From Subtercola vilae (GTDB lineage: Bacteria; Actinomycetota; Actinomycetes; Actinomycetales; Microbacteriaceae): 64,000 nt of DNA. The position numbers and the translations under genes are program-made. This document shows positions 9,204 to 18,117 of the stretch, in pieces. The stretch is from positions 1 to 64,000 of the forward strand of contig NZ_QYRT01000003.1 in the NCBI RefSeq assembly GCF_004923255.1, read 5' to 3'. Under the pieces are notes generated by a model. The model did no database searches. It was not told where the DNA came from and saw nothing but the letters and a program-made list of their open reading frames with translations. Every line of letters starts with the position of its first letter. The stretch's first letter is position 1.

Positions 9204-11206
9204 GTTCCCACGCAGCATCAGCCCCTGTTCGCTCGCACCGCCGTCGGCGCGCGTGGTGGCTCACCCTCGCTGCGCTCGCGGTGGTAGTGGTGCCGCTCGC
9301 CGCCAATGGGCTCTTTTCGAGCGCCTTCTCGAACGTGGGCGACAACCTCAACAAGGTGCCGGCCGCCCTGGTGAACAACGACAAGCTCATCACCACGACG
9401 GCTGCCGACGGCACGAAGTCCACGGTGTTCGCCGGTCGGGGGCTCGTCACACAGCTCACCGGCTCGGGGCAGACCGGCTTCGACTGGAACGTGACCAACA
9501 GCGCCGACGCGGCCAAGGGCCTCGCCGACGGCACCTACTACGCCGTACTGACGATTCCCGAAGACTTCTCGGCCCAGATCAACACGCTCGCCACCCCCAC
9601 TCCGCAGCAGGGCGCCATCAACATCACAACCGACAACTCGCACGGCTACCTCGCGGGCGTCGTGGCGAGCACCGTCGGCAGTGCGCTGAAGGCCGGTTTC
9701 GGCCAGACCGTCACGGCGCAGGTCGTCAATGGCGTCTACTCCAGTTTCGGAACCATCGGCGCCCAGCTCTCCTCGGCCGCCACAGGGGCCGGGCAGCTCG
9801 CCTCAGGCGCTGGCACGCTCACCGACGGGCTCAACCAGCTCGCCACCGGAGCGGGCAGCGCGGCCACGGGGGCGTCGCAGCTGAGCTCGGGCGTCACCCA
9901 GTACACCGACGGGGTCGATTCGCTCGCGGGCGGAGTCGCGACGCTCGACTCGAAGACGGCCGGCCTCTCGGCGTTGTCTGACGGTGTCGCGAAATACACG
10001 TCAGGCGTTTCGACGCTGGCGGGTGGGTTCGATCAGCTCGCGCCGGGCATCCGAGCGGCCATCTCGACGAACCCGAACCTCGACGAGGCCACGAAGCAGA
10101 CCCTGCTCGGCTCGTATTCTCAGCTCAGCGGTGGCCTCAGCCAGGCGGCCGCGGGTGGTTCGACGCTGTCGTCGTCGACGGCGTCGGGGGTGGATGCTCT
10201 GCAGTCGGGCATCGGGCAGCTGAACTCTGGCGCCGCCCAGCTCTCGGCCGGTTCGTCGCAGCTGCGTTCGGGTGCCTCAGACCTCTCCGGCGGCCTGGCG
10301 ACCCTCGCCTCCGGCACCCAACAGTCGGCCGCCGGAGCCTCCCAGCTCACCACCGGGGCCACCACTTTGCAGACCGGGCTGCAGAGCGGCGCCGCAGCGC
10401 TGACGAAGAACACGGCCACCGACCCGGCGGCGGCGGCAAAGGTGGCGGCCGACCCGATCGCCGTGAACGTGGCCACCGAGAACGGCGGCGGCAGCATCGG
10501 GCAGGTCATCGCGATTCTGCTCATCCCGGCGGGGCTCTGGGTGGGGGCGCTCGCGGTGTTCCTGCTGCTCAGGCCGCTCACGGCGTCGTTGCTGGCGAGT
10601 TCGGCGTCGACGGCGCGGCTCGTGGGGCGGGTGTTCGGGCGAGCATCGGCGTTCGCTGTGCTGCAGGCGCTGCTCGTCGTCGGCTACCTGCACCTCAGTC
10701 TTGGAGCGGCCTGGAGCTCGTTGCCCGCCACGCTCGGTTTCGCGCTGCTGATCGCGCTCGCCTTCACCGCTTTTCACCAGTTCTTGAGCGCGGCGTTCGG
10801 GCGCATCGGCGCGGTGGTGTCGATCATTCTGTTCGCGGTGCAGTTCGCCACCACGGCCGGCGTCTATCCGGTACAGATTCTGAGCGGGCCGTTCCAGTTC
10901 ATCAGTTCGATCTCACCGCTCGCATATGCGGTGTCGGGCATCCAGGGCATTCTGACCGGCGGTGCGGCGGGCCCCGTGTGGTCGAGCGTCGTGGTGCTGG
11001 CCATTCTGCTGCTCGTCAGCATGCTCGCCTCGGGTGTGGCGCTCGCGCGTCGGCGAAACCCGGTGCGCACGGGGTGGGTACTGGTGGGTGCGGATGCCCG
11101 GCCGACGTCGCCCCGAGGCGACGGGCGCGTGCGGGGTTCGGCTCCGGCCGTGGCTGTGACCGACGACGCCTCGGCCGCCGGATCGCCGGCGTCAGGGATC
11201 GCGTGA
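9200..11206 (+). CDS. YhgE/Pip-like membrane protein
   Basis: A 668-residue integral membrane protein. The architecture fits the YhgE/Pip family: one N-terminal TM (WWLTLAALAVVVVPLAANG), a long extracytoplasmic region, and a C-terminal bundle of about five TM segments related to ABC-2 permeases (from about residue 430). The middle of the outer region (about 195-400) has many repeats of the type LSSGAxxLxxG and QLxSGxxxL, likely a helical stalk. In characterised relatives such proteins act in phage reception or surface secretion; the role here is unknown. It is coupled to the MMPL gene, so the two may form one export machine, with this protein perhaps playing the ABC-permease part. Confidence 0.83.
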   Translation: MSSHAASAPVRSHRRRRAWWLTLAALAVVVVPLAANGLFSSAFSNVGDNLNKVPAALVNNDKLITTTAADGTKSTVFAGRGLVTQLTGSGQTGFDWNVTNSADAAKGLADGTYYAVLTIPEDFSAQINTLATPTPQQGAINITTDNSHGYLAGVVASTVGSALKAGFGQTVTAQVVNGVYSSFGTIGAQLSSAATGAGQLASGAGTLTDGLNQLATGAGSAATGASQLSSGVTQYTDGVDSLAGGVATLDSKTAGLSALSDGVAKYTSGVSTLAGGFDQLAPGIRAAISTNPNLDEATKQTLLGSYSQLSGGLSQAAAGGSTLSSSTASGVDALQSGIGQLNSGAAQLSAGSSQLRSGASDLSGGLATLASGTQQSAAGASQLTTGATTLQTGLQSGAAALTKNTATDPAAAAKVAADPIAVNVATENGGGSIGQVIAILLIPAGLWVGALAVFLLLRPLTASLLASSASTARLVGRVFGRASAFAVLQALLVVGYLHLSLGAAWSSLPATLGFALLIALAFTAFHQFLSAAFGRIGAVVSIILFAVQFATTAGVYPVQILSGPFQFISSISPLAYAVSGIQGILTGGAAGPVWSSVVVLAILLLVSMLASGVALARRRNPVRTGWVLVGADARPTSPRGDGRVRGSAPAVAVTDDASAAGSPASGIA

Positions 11207-11218
11207 CGCTGGTGTGAC

Positions 11219-11247
11219 TTTACATCGAGGCCACCTCCCTCTATAGT
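11219..11247 (+). promoter_or_regulatory. sigma-70-type promoter
   Basis: TTTACA (11219-11224) and TATAGT (11242-11247) are separated by 17 bases, a near-consensus housekeeping promoter. Transcription would begin near 11254, upstream of the AGAGAAAGG ribosome site and the GTG at 11279. The competing in-frame GTG at 11246 overlaps the -10 box and is therefore unlikely to be the start. Confidence 0.7.
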
Positions 11248-11278
11248 GAGCAATCATCACTTAGAGAAAGGCGGGCTC

Positions 11279-12304
11279 GTGCGCGAGTTCTTCACTGTTA
11301 CACGGGGGACTCAGAAAGCACGGCGACGCGGCGGGCGGTTCGCTGCGGGCCTGGCGCTCGTCGCGACGATCGGGGCGCTGGTGCTCGTTCCGGCGCTCTC
11401 GTCGTCGGCGATGGAAGTCGACTGCAGTTACACGCCCGGCATGTCGACGTGGGTCGGCGCGGGGCGCGACGGCATCAAGTGCATGTCGGGCACGACAGGC
11501 GGCGGAGCTGGCGGGTACGTCGGTGGCGGGAGCAGTTCGCTGGGAACCGCGGGTGCGCCCGGCGGAGGTTCACCATCCGTGATGTCGCCACTGTGCAAGT
11601 ACTCTCTTCCGGCGCTCCCTTCGACCTTTTTTACACGGGGAACGATCACCTCGACTACTGACCATTTCTCGTCGACGGGAAACTCGTGGACTACCTACGC
11701 TCGCAATGGGCGATACGCAGCGAGCCTGTATGTGAGTGACCTCGATAAAAGTGGATTGGGTGCGACGCACGCACAGTTCATCGATGACTCCCAGTGGCCA
11801 CTCCAGGTCTCCTACGAGTTCGACTGCATGAGCAGCTACGACTATCAGGCCACCTTCATCAGCTTCGCGGGCACGGGAGACTTGCTACCAGGTGGGGGCA
11901 CACCGCCCACGCCGTCGGAGAACGCGTCGAGCGTGCTTACGCCGTTGCCGGCGGGCGACAACGAATTCCTGTATCGGGTGAATGTCACAAATGCCAGATA
12001 CGTGAGTGCGTACGCGAACGTCGGTCTAGACCTGCAGGCATTCACGGTCGAGAGTGTGCTTTCGTCACCGGCGGGCGGTAGTTGTCAGACGGCAGCTACC
12101 TTCGCTGAACAGTGTGTGGTCGATTCGCTTCCGGCGGGCGCTACGGGCACATTCGTGTTTCTCGTGAAGGCTCGGCCGACGATCGACTCGACGGCCACGC
12201 TGCGTGCTTACGCTGAGACATCCCCAGTGCTGAATGCGCTGTCAGTGAAGAGCGACGTGGTCGATGCGACAGGTGACGTCACCCCGATGCCGGTGATCGG
12301 CTGA
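11279..12304 (+). CDS. secreted protein with DUF11-like domain
   Basis: About 341 residues, function unrecognised. An N-terminal Sec signal is clear: an RRRGGR basic patch, a hydrophobic stretch (LALVATIGALVLVPAL), and likely cleavage after SSSA. A Gly/Ser-rich stretch follows (about residues 65-100). The C-terminal part (about 225-330) has the look of a DUF11-type beta-sandwich: YRVNVTNA, a Cys-containing strand, CVVDSLPAGATGTFVFLV. No LPXTG motif or C-terminal anchor is visible, so it is probably released or held non-covalently. Codon use around 11630-11800 is slightly less G+C-rich than its neighbours. It has its own promoter and is probably monocistronic. Confidence 0.7.
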   Translation: MREFFTVTRGTQKARRRGGRFAAGLALVATIGALVLVPALSSSAMEVDCSYTPGMSTWVGAGRDGIKCMSGTTGGGAGGYVGGGSSSLGTAGAPGGGSPSVMSPLCKYSLPALPSTFFTRGTITSTTDHFSSTGNSWTTYARNGRYAASLYVSDLDKSGLGATHAQFIDDSQWPLQVSYEFDCMSSYDYQATFISFAGTGDLLPGGGTPPTPSENASSVLTPLPAGDNEFLYRVNVTNARYVSAYANVGLDLQAFTVESVLSSPAGGSCQTAATFAEQCVVDSLPAGATGTFVFLVKARPTIDSTATLRAYAETSPVLNALSVKSDVVDATGDVTPMPVIG

Positions 12305-12624
12305 CGGGTAGTGCTTTTTGGGCCGGCTTCGTGTAATGTTGCGAGGTCGGCTCTTGACACCGCGAAGTATGTGCGGATGGGTTTGTAAGTCAGGTGGGCC
12401 GGTTTCTCGTTTCGTGCGATGGGCACGACGCAATATGGATGCGTCGCGCAAAGAGTGCACAAGCGCAAGAGCACCGCACGAACGTGTGCAGGGGTGCGAA
12501 GGCGCGGGGCGGGAATATCACGTATGTGAAACGGTCCCGGCCAAAGACTGCCCGGGTTCAGCAAATGTCAATCACAAATGTATTGACCGCTTTGCCATGC
12601 AATCTAAATAACCCGGAAAGTACC
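12305..12624 (+). other. intergenic leader before the DEAD-box helicase
   Basis: 320 bases without a convincing gene. The helicase reading frame stays open up to a GTG at 12394, but that stretch encodes an Arg/Cys-rich peptide without recognisable features and has no clear ribosome site. TTGACC (12583-12588) and TAAATA (12605-12610) with a 16-base spacer could be the helicase promoter, although transcription would then start close to its ribosome site. TTGACA at 12354-12359 has no convincing -10 partner. A longer regulatory leader, as often found on RNA-helicase genes, remains possible. Confidence 0.45.
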
Positions 12625-15171
12625 ATGCCTGATTACTCGAAGAAATCCGCCACCGGCGGCAACAACTTCTCTCCCAAGGGTGCACCCGGAGCGCGTAGCG
12701 CCGGTCACCGCGGCTACAAGCCGGCCGAGGCCGACGCCCCGAAGAAGGCCCGCTGGAACGCCGATGAGCGCGCCTCACGCGGTGCCGCCCCCACGAACCG
12801 CGCAGAGCGCCCCAACTGGGAGCCCCGCGCCGCAACCCCCACTCGCGAGTCGAACTACAGCGACCGTGGCGCCCGTTCAGAGCGCCCCTCGTACGGCGAC
12901 CGCAACGACCGTGGCGCCTCGACCGGCCGCCCCTCATATGGTGACCGCAATGACCGTGGCAGCGACCGCGGTGCTTCGACCGGCCGCCCGTCGTACGGTG
13001 ACCGCAGTGCTTCAGGTGCGGGCCGCTCAGAGCGCCCCTCCTACGGCGATCGCGGTGCATCCGCCGGTCGTACCGAGCGTCCCTCCTATGGTGACCGCAA
13101 CGCGTCGGGCGCGGGTCGTTCAGACCGCCCGTCGTACGGTGACCGTGGTGCGTCTGCTGGTCGTACCGAGCGTCCCTCGTATGGCGACCGCGGTGCATCC
13201 GCTGGCCGCGGCGAGCGTCCTTCGTACGGTGACCGCAACGCGTCGAGCGATCGTCCCTCCTACGGTGACCGTGGTGCGTCTGCTGGTCGCACCGAGCGTC
13301 CCTCGTATGGTGACCGTGGATCTTCTGCCGGTCGTACCGAGCGCCCGTCGTATGGCGACCGCGGTGCATCCGCGGGTCGTAGCGAGCGCCCCTCGTATGG
13401 TGACCGCAACGCGTCGAGCGATCGTCCCTCCTACGGTGACCGTGGTGCGTCTGCTGGTCGCACCGAGCGCCCTTCGTATGGTGACCGTGGTGCATCCGCC
13501 GGTCGCGCCGAACGCCCTTCGTACGGCGACCGCGGAGCATCCGCTGGCCGCAGCGAGCGCCCCTCGTACGGTGACCGCCCCGCTCGCACCGAGCGCCCGT
13601 CATACGGCGATCGTCCCGAGCGCGGCGCGTCGAGCGAGCGTCCGTCGTACGCCGACCGCCCGGCACGCACCGAGCGCCCGAGCTACAACGACCGCCCCGC
13701 TCGCACCGAGCGCCCCTCGTATGGCGACCGCGGAGCATCCGCCGGCCGCACCGAGCGCCCGAGCTACGGCGACCGCCCCGAGCGCGGCGCCTCGAGCGAC
13801 CGCGCCGCGCGTTCGTTCGACGACCGTCGCGACTCGAACACCGATCGCGCGAACCGCGGCAGCGACTTCTACCCGAAGCGCGAGAACAACGGCTACAGCG
13901 ACGGAGCCGGCACCGCAACACCCGCGGGCCGCTTCGGTGCGCAGGACGACGTTGTGCTCGAGCGCCTCGAAGCCGAAGTGACCACCGCGTCTGACGTGGT
14001 GAACACCACGTTCGGCGACCTGGGCCTCGGCGACAACATCACGCGGCAGCTCGCCGCCATGGGTGCGCCCACCCCGTTCCCCATCCAGGCTGCGACCATC
14101 CCCGACGTTCTCGCCGGCAAAGATGTTCTCGGTCGCGGCAAGACCGGCTCCGGCAAGACGATCGCCTTCGGCGCTCCTCTCGTCGAGCGCCTCATGGAGA
14201 ACGACGGAGCCAAGGGTCGCAAGCCCGGCCGCCTCCCTCGCGCCTTGATCCTCGCCCCGACCCGTGAGCTCGCGATGCAGATCGACCGCACCGTGCAGCC
14301 CATCGCCCGCTCGGTGGGCCTGTTCACCACGCCGATCTTCGGCGGAGTGCCGCAGTTCAAGCAGGTCTCAGCGCTTCAGCGCGGCACCGACATCATTATC
14401 GCGACCCCCGGTCGCCTCGAAGACCTCGTCGAGCAGGGTCGCCTGGACCTGTCGCAGGTCACGATGGTCGTTCTCGACGAAGCCGACCACATGTGCGACC
14501 TCGGCTTTCTCGAGCCGGTTCAGCGCATCCTGCGCCTGACCGCCGACAAGAGCCAGAAACTGCTCTTCTCGGCCACGCTCGACAAGGGCGTCGCCCAGCT
14601 CGTCAACGAGTTCCTCGTCGAGCCGGCCGTTCACGAGGTCGCCGGTGAAGACCAGGCCTCCTCGACGATCGACCACCGCGTGCTGCTCATCGAGCAGCGC
14701 GACAAGCGTGCGATCATCGAGCAGCTCGCGAGCGGTGAGGGCAAGACGCTGATCTTCGCCCGCACCCGTGCGTTCGCCGAAGAGCTGGCCGACCAGCTCG
14801 ACGACGCCGGCATTCCCGCCACGTCGCTGCACGGTGACCTCAACCAGTCACGCCGTACGCGTAACCTCCAGCTGCTCACCAGCGGCCGGGTCAACGTGCT
14901 CGTCGCAACTGACGTCGCCGCGCGCGGCATCCACGTCGACGACATCAACCTGGTGATTCAGGCCGATGCGCCCGACGAGTACAAGACCTACCTGCACCGC
15001 TCGGGCCGTACGGGCCGCGCCGGCAAGCAGGGCACGGTTGTGACGCTCATTTCGAAGTCGCGTCGTCGCCGCATGGACGAACTGCTCGGTCGTGCCGACA
15101 TCGAAGCCACCATGGTGCCCGCAGCACCCGGTGACCAGATCATCGACGATCTGCAGAGCGCAGGCGTGTAG
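12625..15171 (+). CDS. DEAD-box RNA helicase with repeat-rich N-terminal tail
   Basis: An ATP-dependent RNA helicase of about 848 residues. The core occupies roughly residues 465-840. It shows the Q-motif region (PTPFPIQAATIP), Walker A GKTGSGKT (near 503), PTRELAMQ, TPGRL, DEADHMCDLGF (near 617), SAT, and the C-terminal motifs VATDVAARGIHVDD and HRSGRTGRAG. The first half is a disordered Arg/Gly/Ser/Tyr tail built of ERPSYGDRGASAGRT-like units, far longer than in most family members. The ATG at 12625 follows GGAAAG. Likely roles are ribosome assembly, RNA turnover or cold adaptation. A strong hairpin follows the stop codon. Confidence 0.95.
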   Translation: MPDYSKKSATGGNNFSPKGAPGARSAGHRGYKPAEADAPKKARWNADERASRGAAPTNRAERPNWEPRAATPTRESNYSDRGARSERPSYGDRNDRGASTGRPSYGDRNDRGSDRGASTGRPSYGDRSASGAGRSERPSYGDRGASAGRTERPSYGDRNASGAGRSDRPSYGDRGASAGRTERPSYGDRGASAGRGERPSYGDRNASSDRPSYGDRGASAGRTERPSYGDRGSSAGRTERPSYGDRGASAGRSERPSYGDRNASSDRPSYGDRGASAGRTERPSYGDRGASAGRAERPSYGDRGASAGRSERPSYGDRPARTERPSYGDRPERGASSERPSYADRPARTERPSYNDRPARTERPSYGDRGASAGRTERPSYGDRPERGASSDRAARSFDDRRDSNTDRANRGSDFYPKRENNGYSDGAGTATPAGRFGAQDDVVLERLEAEVTTASDVVNTTFGDLGLGDNITRQLAAMGAPTPFPIQAATIPDVLAGKDVLGRGKTGSGKTIAFGAPLVERLMENDGAKGRKPGRLPRALILAPTRELAMQIDRTVQPIARSVGLFTTPIFGGVPQFKQVSALQRGTDIIIATPGRLEDLVEQGRLDLSQVTMVVLDEADHMCDLGFLEPVQRILRLTADKSQKLLFSATLDKGVAQLVNEFLVEPAVHEVAGEDQASSTIDHRVLLIEQRDKRAIIEQLASGEGKTLIFARTRAFAEELADQLDDAGIPATSLHGDLNQSRRTRNLQLLTSGRVNVLVATDVAARGIHVDDINLVIQADAPDEYKTYLHRSGRTGRAGKQGTVVTLISKSRRRRMDELLGRADIEATMVPAAPGDQIIDDLQSAGV
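12877..13800 (+). repeat. in-frame tandem repeats encoding (E/D)RPSYGDR units
   Basis: Roughly 25-30 imperfect copies of a unit encoding ERPSYGDR, often extended to GASAGRT. Units vary mainly at third codon positions (Tyr TAC/TAT, Gly GGC/GGT), and all keep the reading frame. Spacing alternates between about 24 and 45 bases. Because the repeat is coding and has no unique spacers, it is not a CRISPR array. Confidence 0.9.
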
Positions 15172-15217
15172 TCACAGTTTCACTGCTCCATTCCGCGTAA
15201 GCCACAGCAGGCTTCAC

Positions 15218-15274
15218 CACGAACGGGCCGATGGATGCCCCACCTCCGGGTGGGCATCCGCCGGCCCGTTCGTG
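15218..15274. terminator. long hairpin between the convergent helicase and TMEM175-like genes
   Basis: CACGAACGGGCC plus GATGGATGCCCC (15218-15241) pairs with GGGCATCCGCCGGCCCGTTCGTG (15252-15274, given here in two parts: GGGCATCC and GCCGGCCCGTTCGTG). The stem is over 20 bp with a few mismatches and a loop of about 10 bases. It sits between two convergent genes and probably stops transcription in both directions. No T-tract is present. Confidence 0.7.
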
Positions 15275-15283
15275 CGTGGCGGG

Positions 15284-15949
15284 CTACTTTTCGGGCGGAG
15301 CGTTCGGTGAAAGGGGCGCAGTCGCGCGTGCGGGCGCGGAAGCTCCGCGCCGCGGCAGCAGAAAGTGCTCGATGGGACCGGTGAGCAGCAGAAGCAGAAG
15401 CGGCCACTGGTTCACGGTGGGAACGATAATGGTCACCGCGAGGGCCACCAGCATGATCGAGGCCGCGATGATGGCGACCCTCATGTGCAGGGTTTTGCGT
15501 ACCTCCACGCGTTGCAGCTCGGGGTCTCGCACGATGACAATTTGTTGCGCCAGACCGGCGACGGTCGTGAGCGCCAGCGTACCGATGTAGAGAATCGACG
15601 TAGCGTGGTTCGATTCGCTGCCTGAGGCGAGCAGTTCGGTGGGAAACGGCAGGAAGACGATACTGATCAGCCAGAGGAAGTTGGCATAGATCAGCGGCCG
15701 GTTGTACGCCTCGAGGTTGCGGTACATGGCATGGTGAATGACCCAGAACCTCGCGATCACCACGAAACTGAGCGCGAAGACGAAGAACTTCACGCCGTTG
15801 TCGGCCATGAACTGCGGCACCGGAGTGTCTCCGATGGCACCGGCCGCATCGACGAGCGGCAGTACGAGCAGGGTGATCGCGATCGCCACCACAGCGTCAC
15901 TCAGGTTGACGAGCCGGTCGAATCCTCTGTGCTCTACAGCTTTGGCCAT
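15284..15949 (-). CDS. TMEM175/DUF1211 family membrane protein
   Basis: A 221-residue protein with about six TM segments. The N-terminal helix NLSDAVVAIAITLLVLPL is the family hallmark; in bacterial TMEM175 proteins the corresponding segment (usually FSDGVxAI) lines a potassium pore. Here the Phe is replaced by Leu. Further TMs include FFVFALSFVVIARFWVIHHAMY and YANFLWLISIVFLPF. The length fits the single-repeat bacterial subunits that form tetramers. A K+ leak-channel role is inferred from family only. The gene converges on the helicase and diverges from recQ, with 121 bases between starts. Confidence 0.8.
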   Translation of the reverse strand: MAKAVEHRGFDRLVNLSDAVVAIAITLLVLPLVDAAGAIGDTPVPQFMADNGVKFFVFALSFVVIARFWVIHHAMYRNLEAYNRPLIYANFLWLISIVFLPFPTELLASGSESNHATSILYIGTLALTTVAGLAQQIVIVRDPELQRVEVRKTLHMRVAIIAASIMLVALAVTIIVPTVNQWPLLLLLLTGPIEHFLLPRRGASAPARATAPLSPNAPPEK

Positions 15950-16058
15950 GCGGCTACGTTACAAGCCCTTCTCGTCGGTGCGCTCGCTCACAGGCACCGT
16001 GCTGGCGTAGTTCTGCACAGCTCCGGATGATCGGTGGGCCGGTGTCGGAGCACCTCCG

Positions 16059-16064
16059 TAAACT
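16059..16064 (+). promoter_or_regulatory. leaderless -10 box of recQ
   Basis: TAAACT lies exactly 6 bases before the recQ ATG, and no Shine-Dalgarno sequence is visible. Transcription would start at or next to the A of ATG. The same spacing recurs before several other genes in the window. Confidence 0.5.
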
Positions 16065-16070
16065 GGCTTC

Positions 16071-17939
16071 ATGACATTCAACCTGGAGGCCGAGGCCCGC
16101 CCGGCTGCCGGGGCTGCGGCACGCGAGATACTGAAGCGCGTCTTCGGGTACGACGATTTTCGGGGCGACCAGGCGGCCGTCATCGAGCAGGTCGCTGCGG
16201 GTGGCGACGCGGTGGTGCTCATGCCCACCGGCGGCGGAAAATCGCTCTGCTACCAGATTCCCGCGCTGCTGCGTGAGGGCACGGGTGTGGTGGTGTCTCC
16301 GCTCATCGCCCTCATGCAAGACCAGGTCGATGCCCTGCTGGCCGTCGGCGTGCGCGCGGCCTACCTCAACTCGACGCAAGACGGCATCGAACGTGCCCGT
16401 GTCGAGAACGCCTACCTGGCCGGCGAGCTCGACCTGCTCTATGTGGCGCCAGAGCGTCTCGCCAGCGAGAGCACCAAACGTTTTCTCGAGAACGGCGCCG
16501 TCGCTCTCTTCGCCATCGACGAGGCACACTGTGTGTCGCAGTGGGGCCACGACTTTCGGCCCGACTACCTCGGGCTGTCAGAGCTCGCCGACCGGTGGCC
16601 CGACATTCCGAGGCTCGCGCTCACTGCCACGGCAACCGACGCCACGCACATCGAGATCACCGAGCGGCTCAAGCTCGGGCGTGCGAAGCACTTCGTGGCG
16701 AGCTTCGACCGGCCGAACATCCAGTACCGTATCGAGGGCAAGGGCGAGGTGCGCCAGCAGTTGCTCTCGCTGATTCGCCGTGAGCACGCGGGTGATGCCG
16801 GCATCGTGTACTGCCTCTCGCGCAAGACGGTCGAGCAGACCGCGCAGTTCCTGGCCACCAACGGAGTGAACGCGCTGCCGTACCACGCGGGGCTCGACGC
16901 GGGGCTGCGCTCGCGCACCCAGTCACGGTTTCTTCGCGAAGACGGTGTGGTCATCGTGGCCACCATCGCGTTCGGCATGGGGATCGACAAGCCCGACGTG
17001 CGGTTCGTGGCCCACATCGACCTGCCGAAATCGGTCGAGGGGTACTACCAGGAGACGGGGCGTGCCGGGCGTGACGGCCAGCCGTCGACCGCATGGCTGG
17101 CCTACGGTCTGCAAGACGTGGTGCAGCAGCGCCGCATGATCGAACAGTCGCCGGGCGACCTCGCGCACCGGCGAAAACTCTCGTCGCACCTCGACGCCAT
17201 GCTCGCTCTGTGCGAGACCGTCGACTGCCGACGGGTGAATCTGCTCGGCTACTTCGGGCAGGCCAGCACGCCGTGTGGCAACTGCGACACGTGCCTCAGC
17301 CCGCCCGAGGCGTGGGATGGCACGATTCCCGCGCAGAAGCTGCTCTCCACCGTGGTTCGGCTGCAGCGCGAGCGCAACCAGAAGTTCGGGGCCGGCCACC
17401 TCATCGACATTCTGCGCGGCAAGAAGACCCCGCGGGTCGACCAGTACGGCCACGACGAACTCGCGGTGTGGGGCATCGGGTCAGACCTCAGCGAGCAGCA
17501 GTGGCGCGGGGTCGTGCGACAGTTGCTCGCGAAGGGGCTGCTGGCGGTCAACGACGACGGCTTCGGCACGATCGTGCTGGCGCCGGCGAGTGCCGACGTG
17601 CTGAGCGGCGCCCTCACGGTGTCGATGCGCGTCGACACCACGACGGCACTCACCGAACGATCGAGCTCGGGTTCCCGCTCACAGCGGGCGAAGGGGGCCG
17701 TGGCCGACCTGCCCGAAGAGGCGCAGGGTATCTTCGAGGCGCTGCGCGTGTGGCGTTCGACCACCGCGAAGGTGATGGGGGTTCCCGCATACGTCATCTT
17801 CCACGACGCAACGCTACGCGAGCTGGCCACGCGGCGGCCGGCGGCGCTCAGTGACCTCGACGGAATCTCGGGGCTCGGGCAGAAGAAACTCGACACGTAC
17901 GGCGAAGATCTCATCGGTGTCGTCGCCGAGGCAGGCTGA
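16071..17939 (+). CDS. recQ: ATP-dependent DNA helicase RecQ
   Basis: A 3'-5' DNA helicase of 622 residues acting in recombination and replication-fork repair. Domains in order: helicase core with GDDxFRGDQ-type Q-motif region ([14 protein letters not shown]), Walker [13 protein letters not shown] (about 50-60), DEAH box [18 protein letters not shown] (about 150), motif [12 protein letters not shown]; RecQ-Ct zinc-binding segment with Cys residues in CETVDC and CGNCDTC (about 380-420); winged helix; and a C-terminal HRDC domain (about 550-615, ending [12 protein letters not shown]). All catalytic motifs appear intact. It has its own likely leaderless promoter. Confidence 0.96.
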   Translation: MTFNLEAEARPAAGAAAREILKRVFGYDDFRGDQAAVIEQVAAGGDAVVLMPTGGGKSLCYQIPALLREGTGVVVSPLIALMQDQVDALLAVGVRAAYLNSTQDGIERARVENAYLAGELDLLYVAPERLASESTKRFLENGAVALFAIDEAHCVSQWGHDFRPDYLGLSELADRWPDIPRLALTATATDATHIEITERLKLGRAKHFVASFDRPNIQYRIEGKGEVRQQLLSLIRREHAGDAGIVYCLSRKTVEQTAQFLATNGVNALPYHAGLDAGLRSRTQSRFLREDGVVIVATIAFGMGIDKPDVRFVAHIDLPKSVEGYYQETGRAGRDGQPSTAWLAYGLQDVVQQRRMIEQSPGDLAHRRKLSSHLDAMLALCETVDCRRVNLLGYFGQASTPCGNCDTCLSPPEAWDGTIPAQKLLSTVVRLQRERNQKFGAGHLIDILRGKKTPRVDQYGHDELAVWGIGSDLSEQQWRGVVRQLLAKGLLAVNDDGFGTIVLAPASADVLSGALTVSMRVDTTTALTERSSSGSRSQRAKGAVADLPEEAQGIFEALRVWRSTTAKVMGVPAYVIFHDATLRELATRRPAALSDLDGISGLGQKKLDTYGEDLIGVVAEAG

Positions 17940-18117
17940 CGCGGTGCCTTGTCGCACTCCTGATGCCAAAGAGCCTCACGGCTGTAGGTTTCAGCAACGA
18001 GCCGACCACCCCAGAACCCGACGGTTGTAGCTCGTTCACTGCCCGTTAGGGGGTCGTGGCCGACGCTCGTACGCTCGAATCAGCGAAGAAAAGTTCATTC
18101 GAAAGAAGAGAATCCCC

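Noticed and set aside
12394-12624. Extension of the helicase to a GTG at 12394
   Set aside because: The added peptide is Arg/Cys-rich with no family likeness, and GGAAAG supports the ATG at 12625.
12877-13800. Dense direct repeats that resemble a CRISPR array
   Set aside because: The units are in-frame coding repeats with no unique spacers, and no cas genes are present.
12572-13921. Long open frames on the other strands across the helicase repeat region (up to 449 codons)
   Set aside because: They are by-products of a repetitive G+C-rich coding sequence, give Arg/His/Gly-only proteins, and lack ribosome sites.
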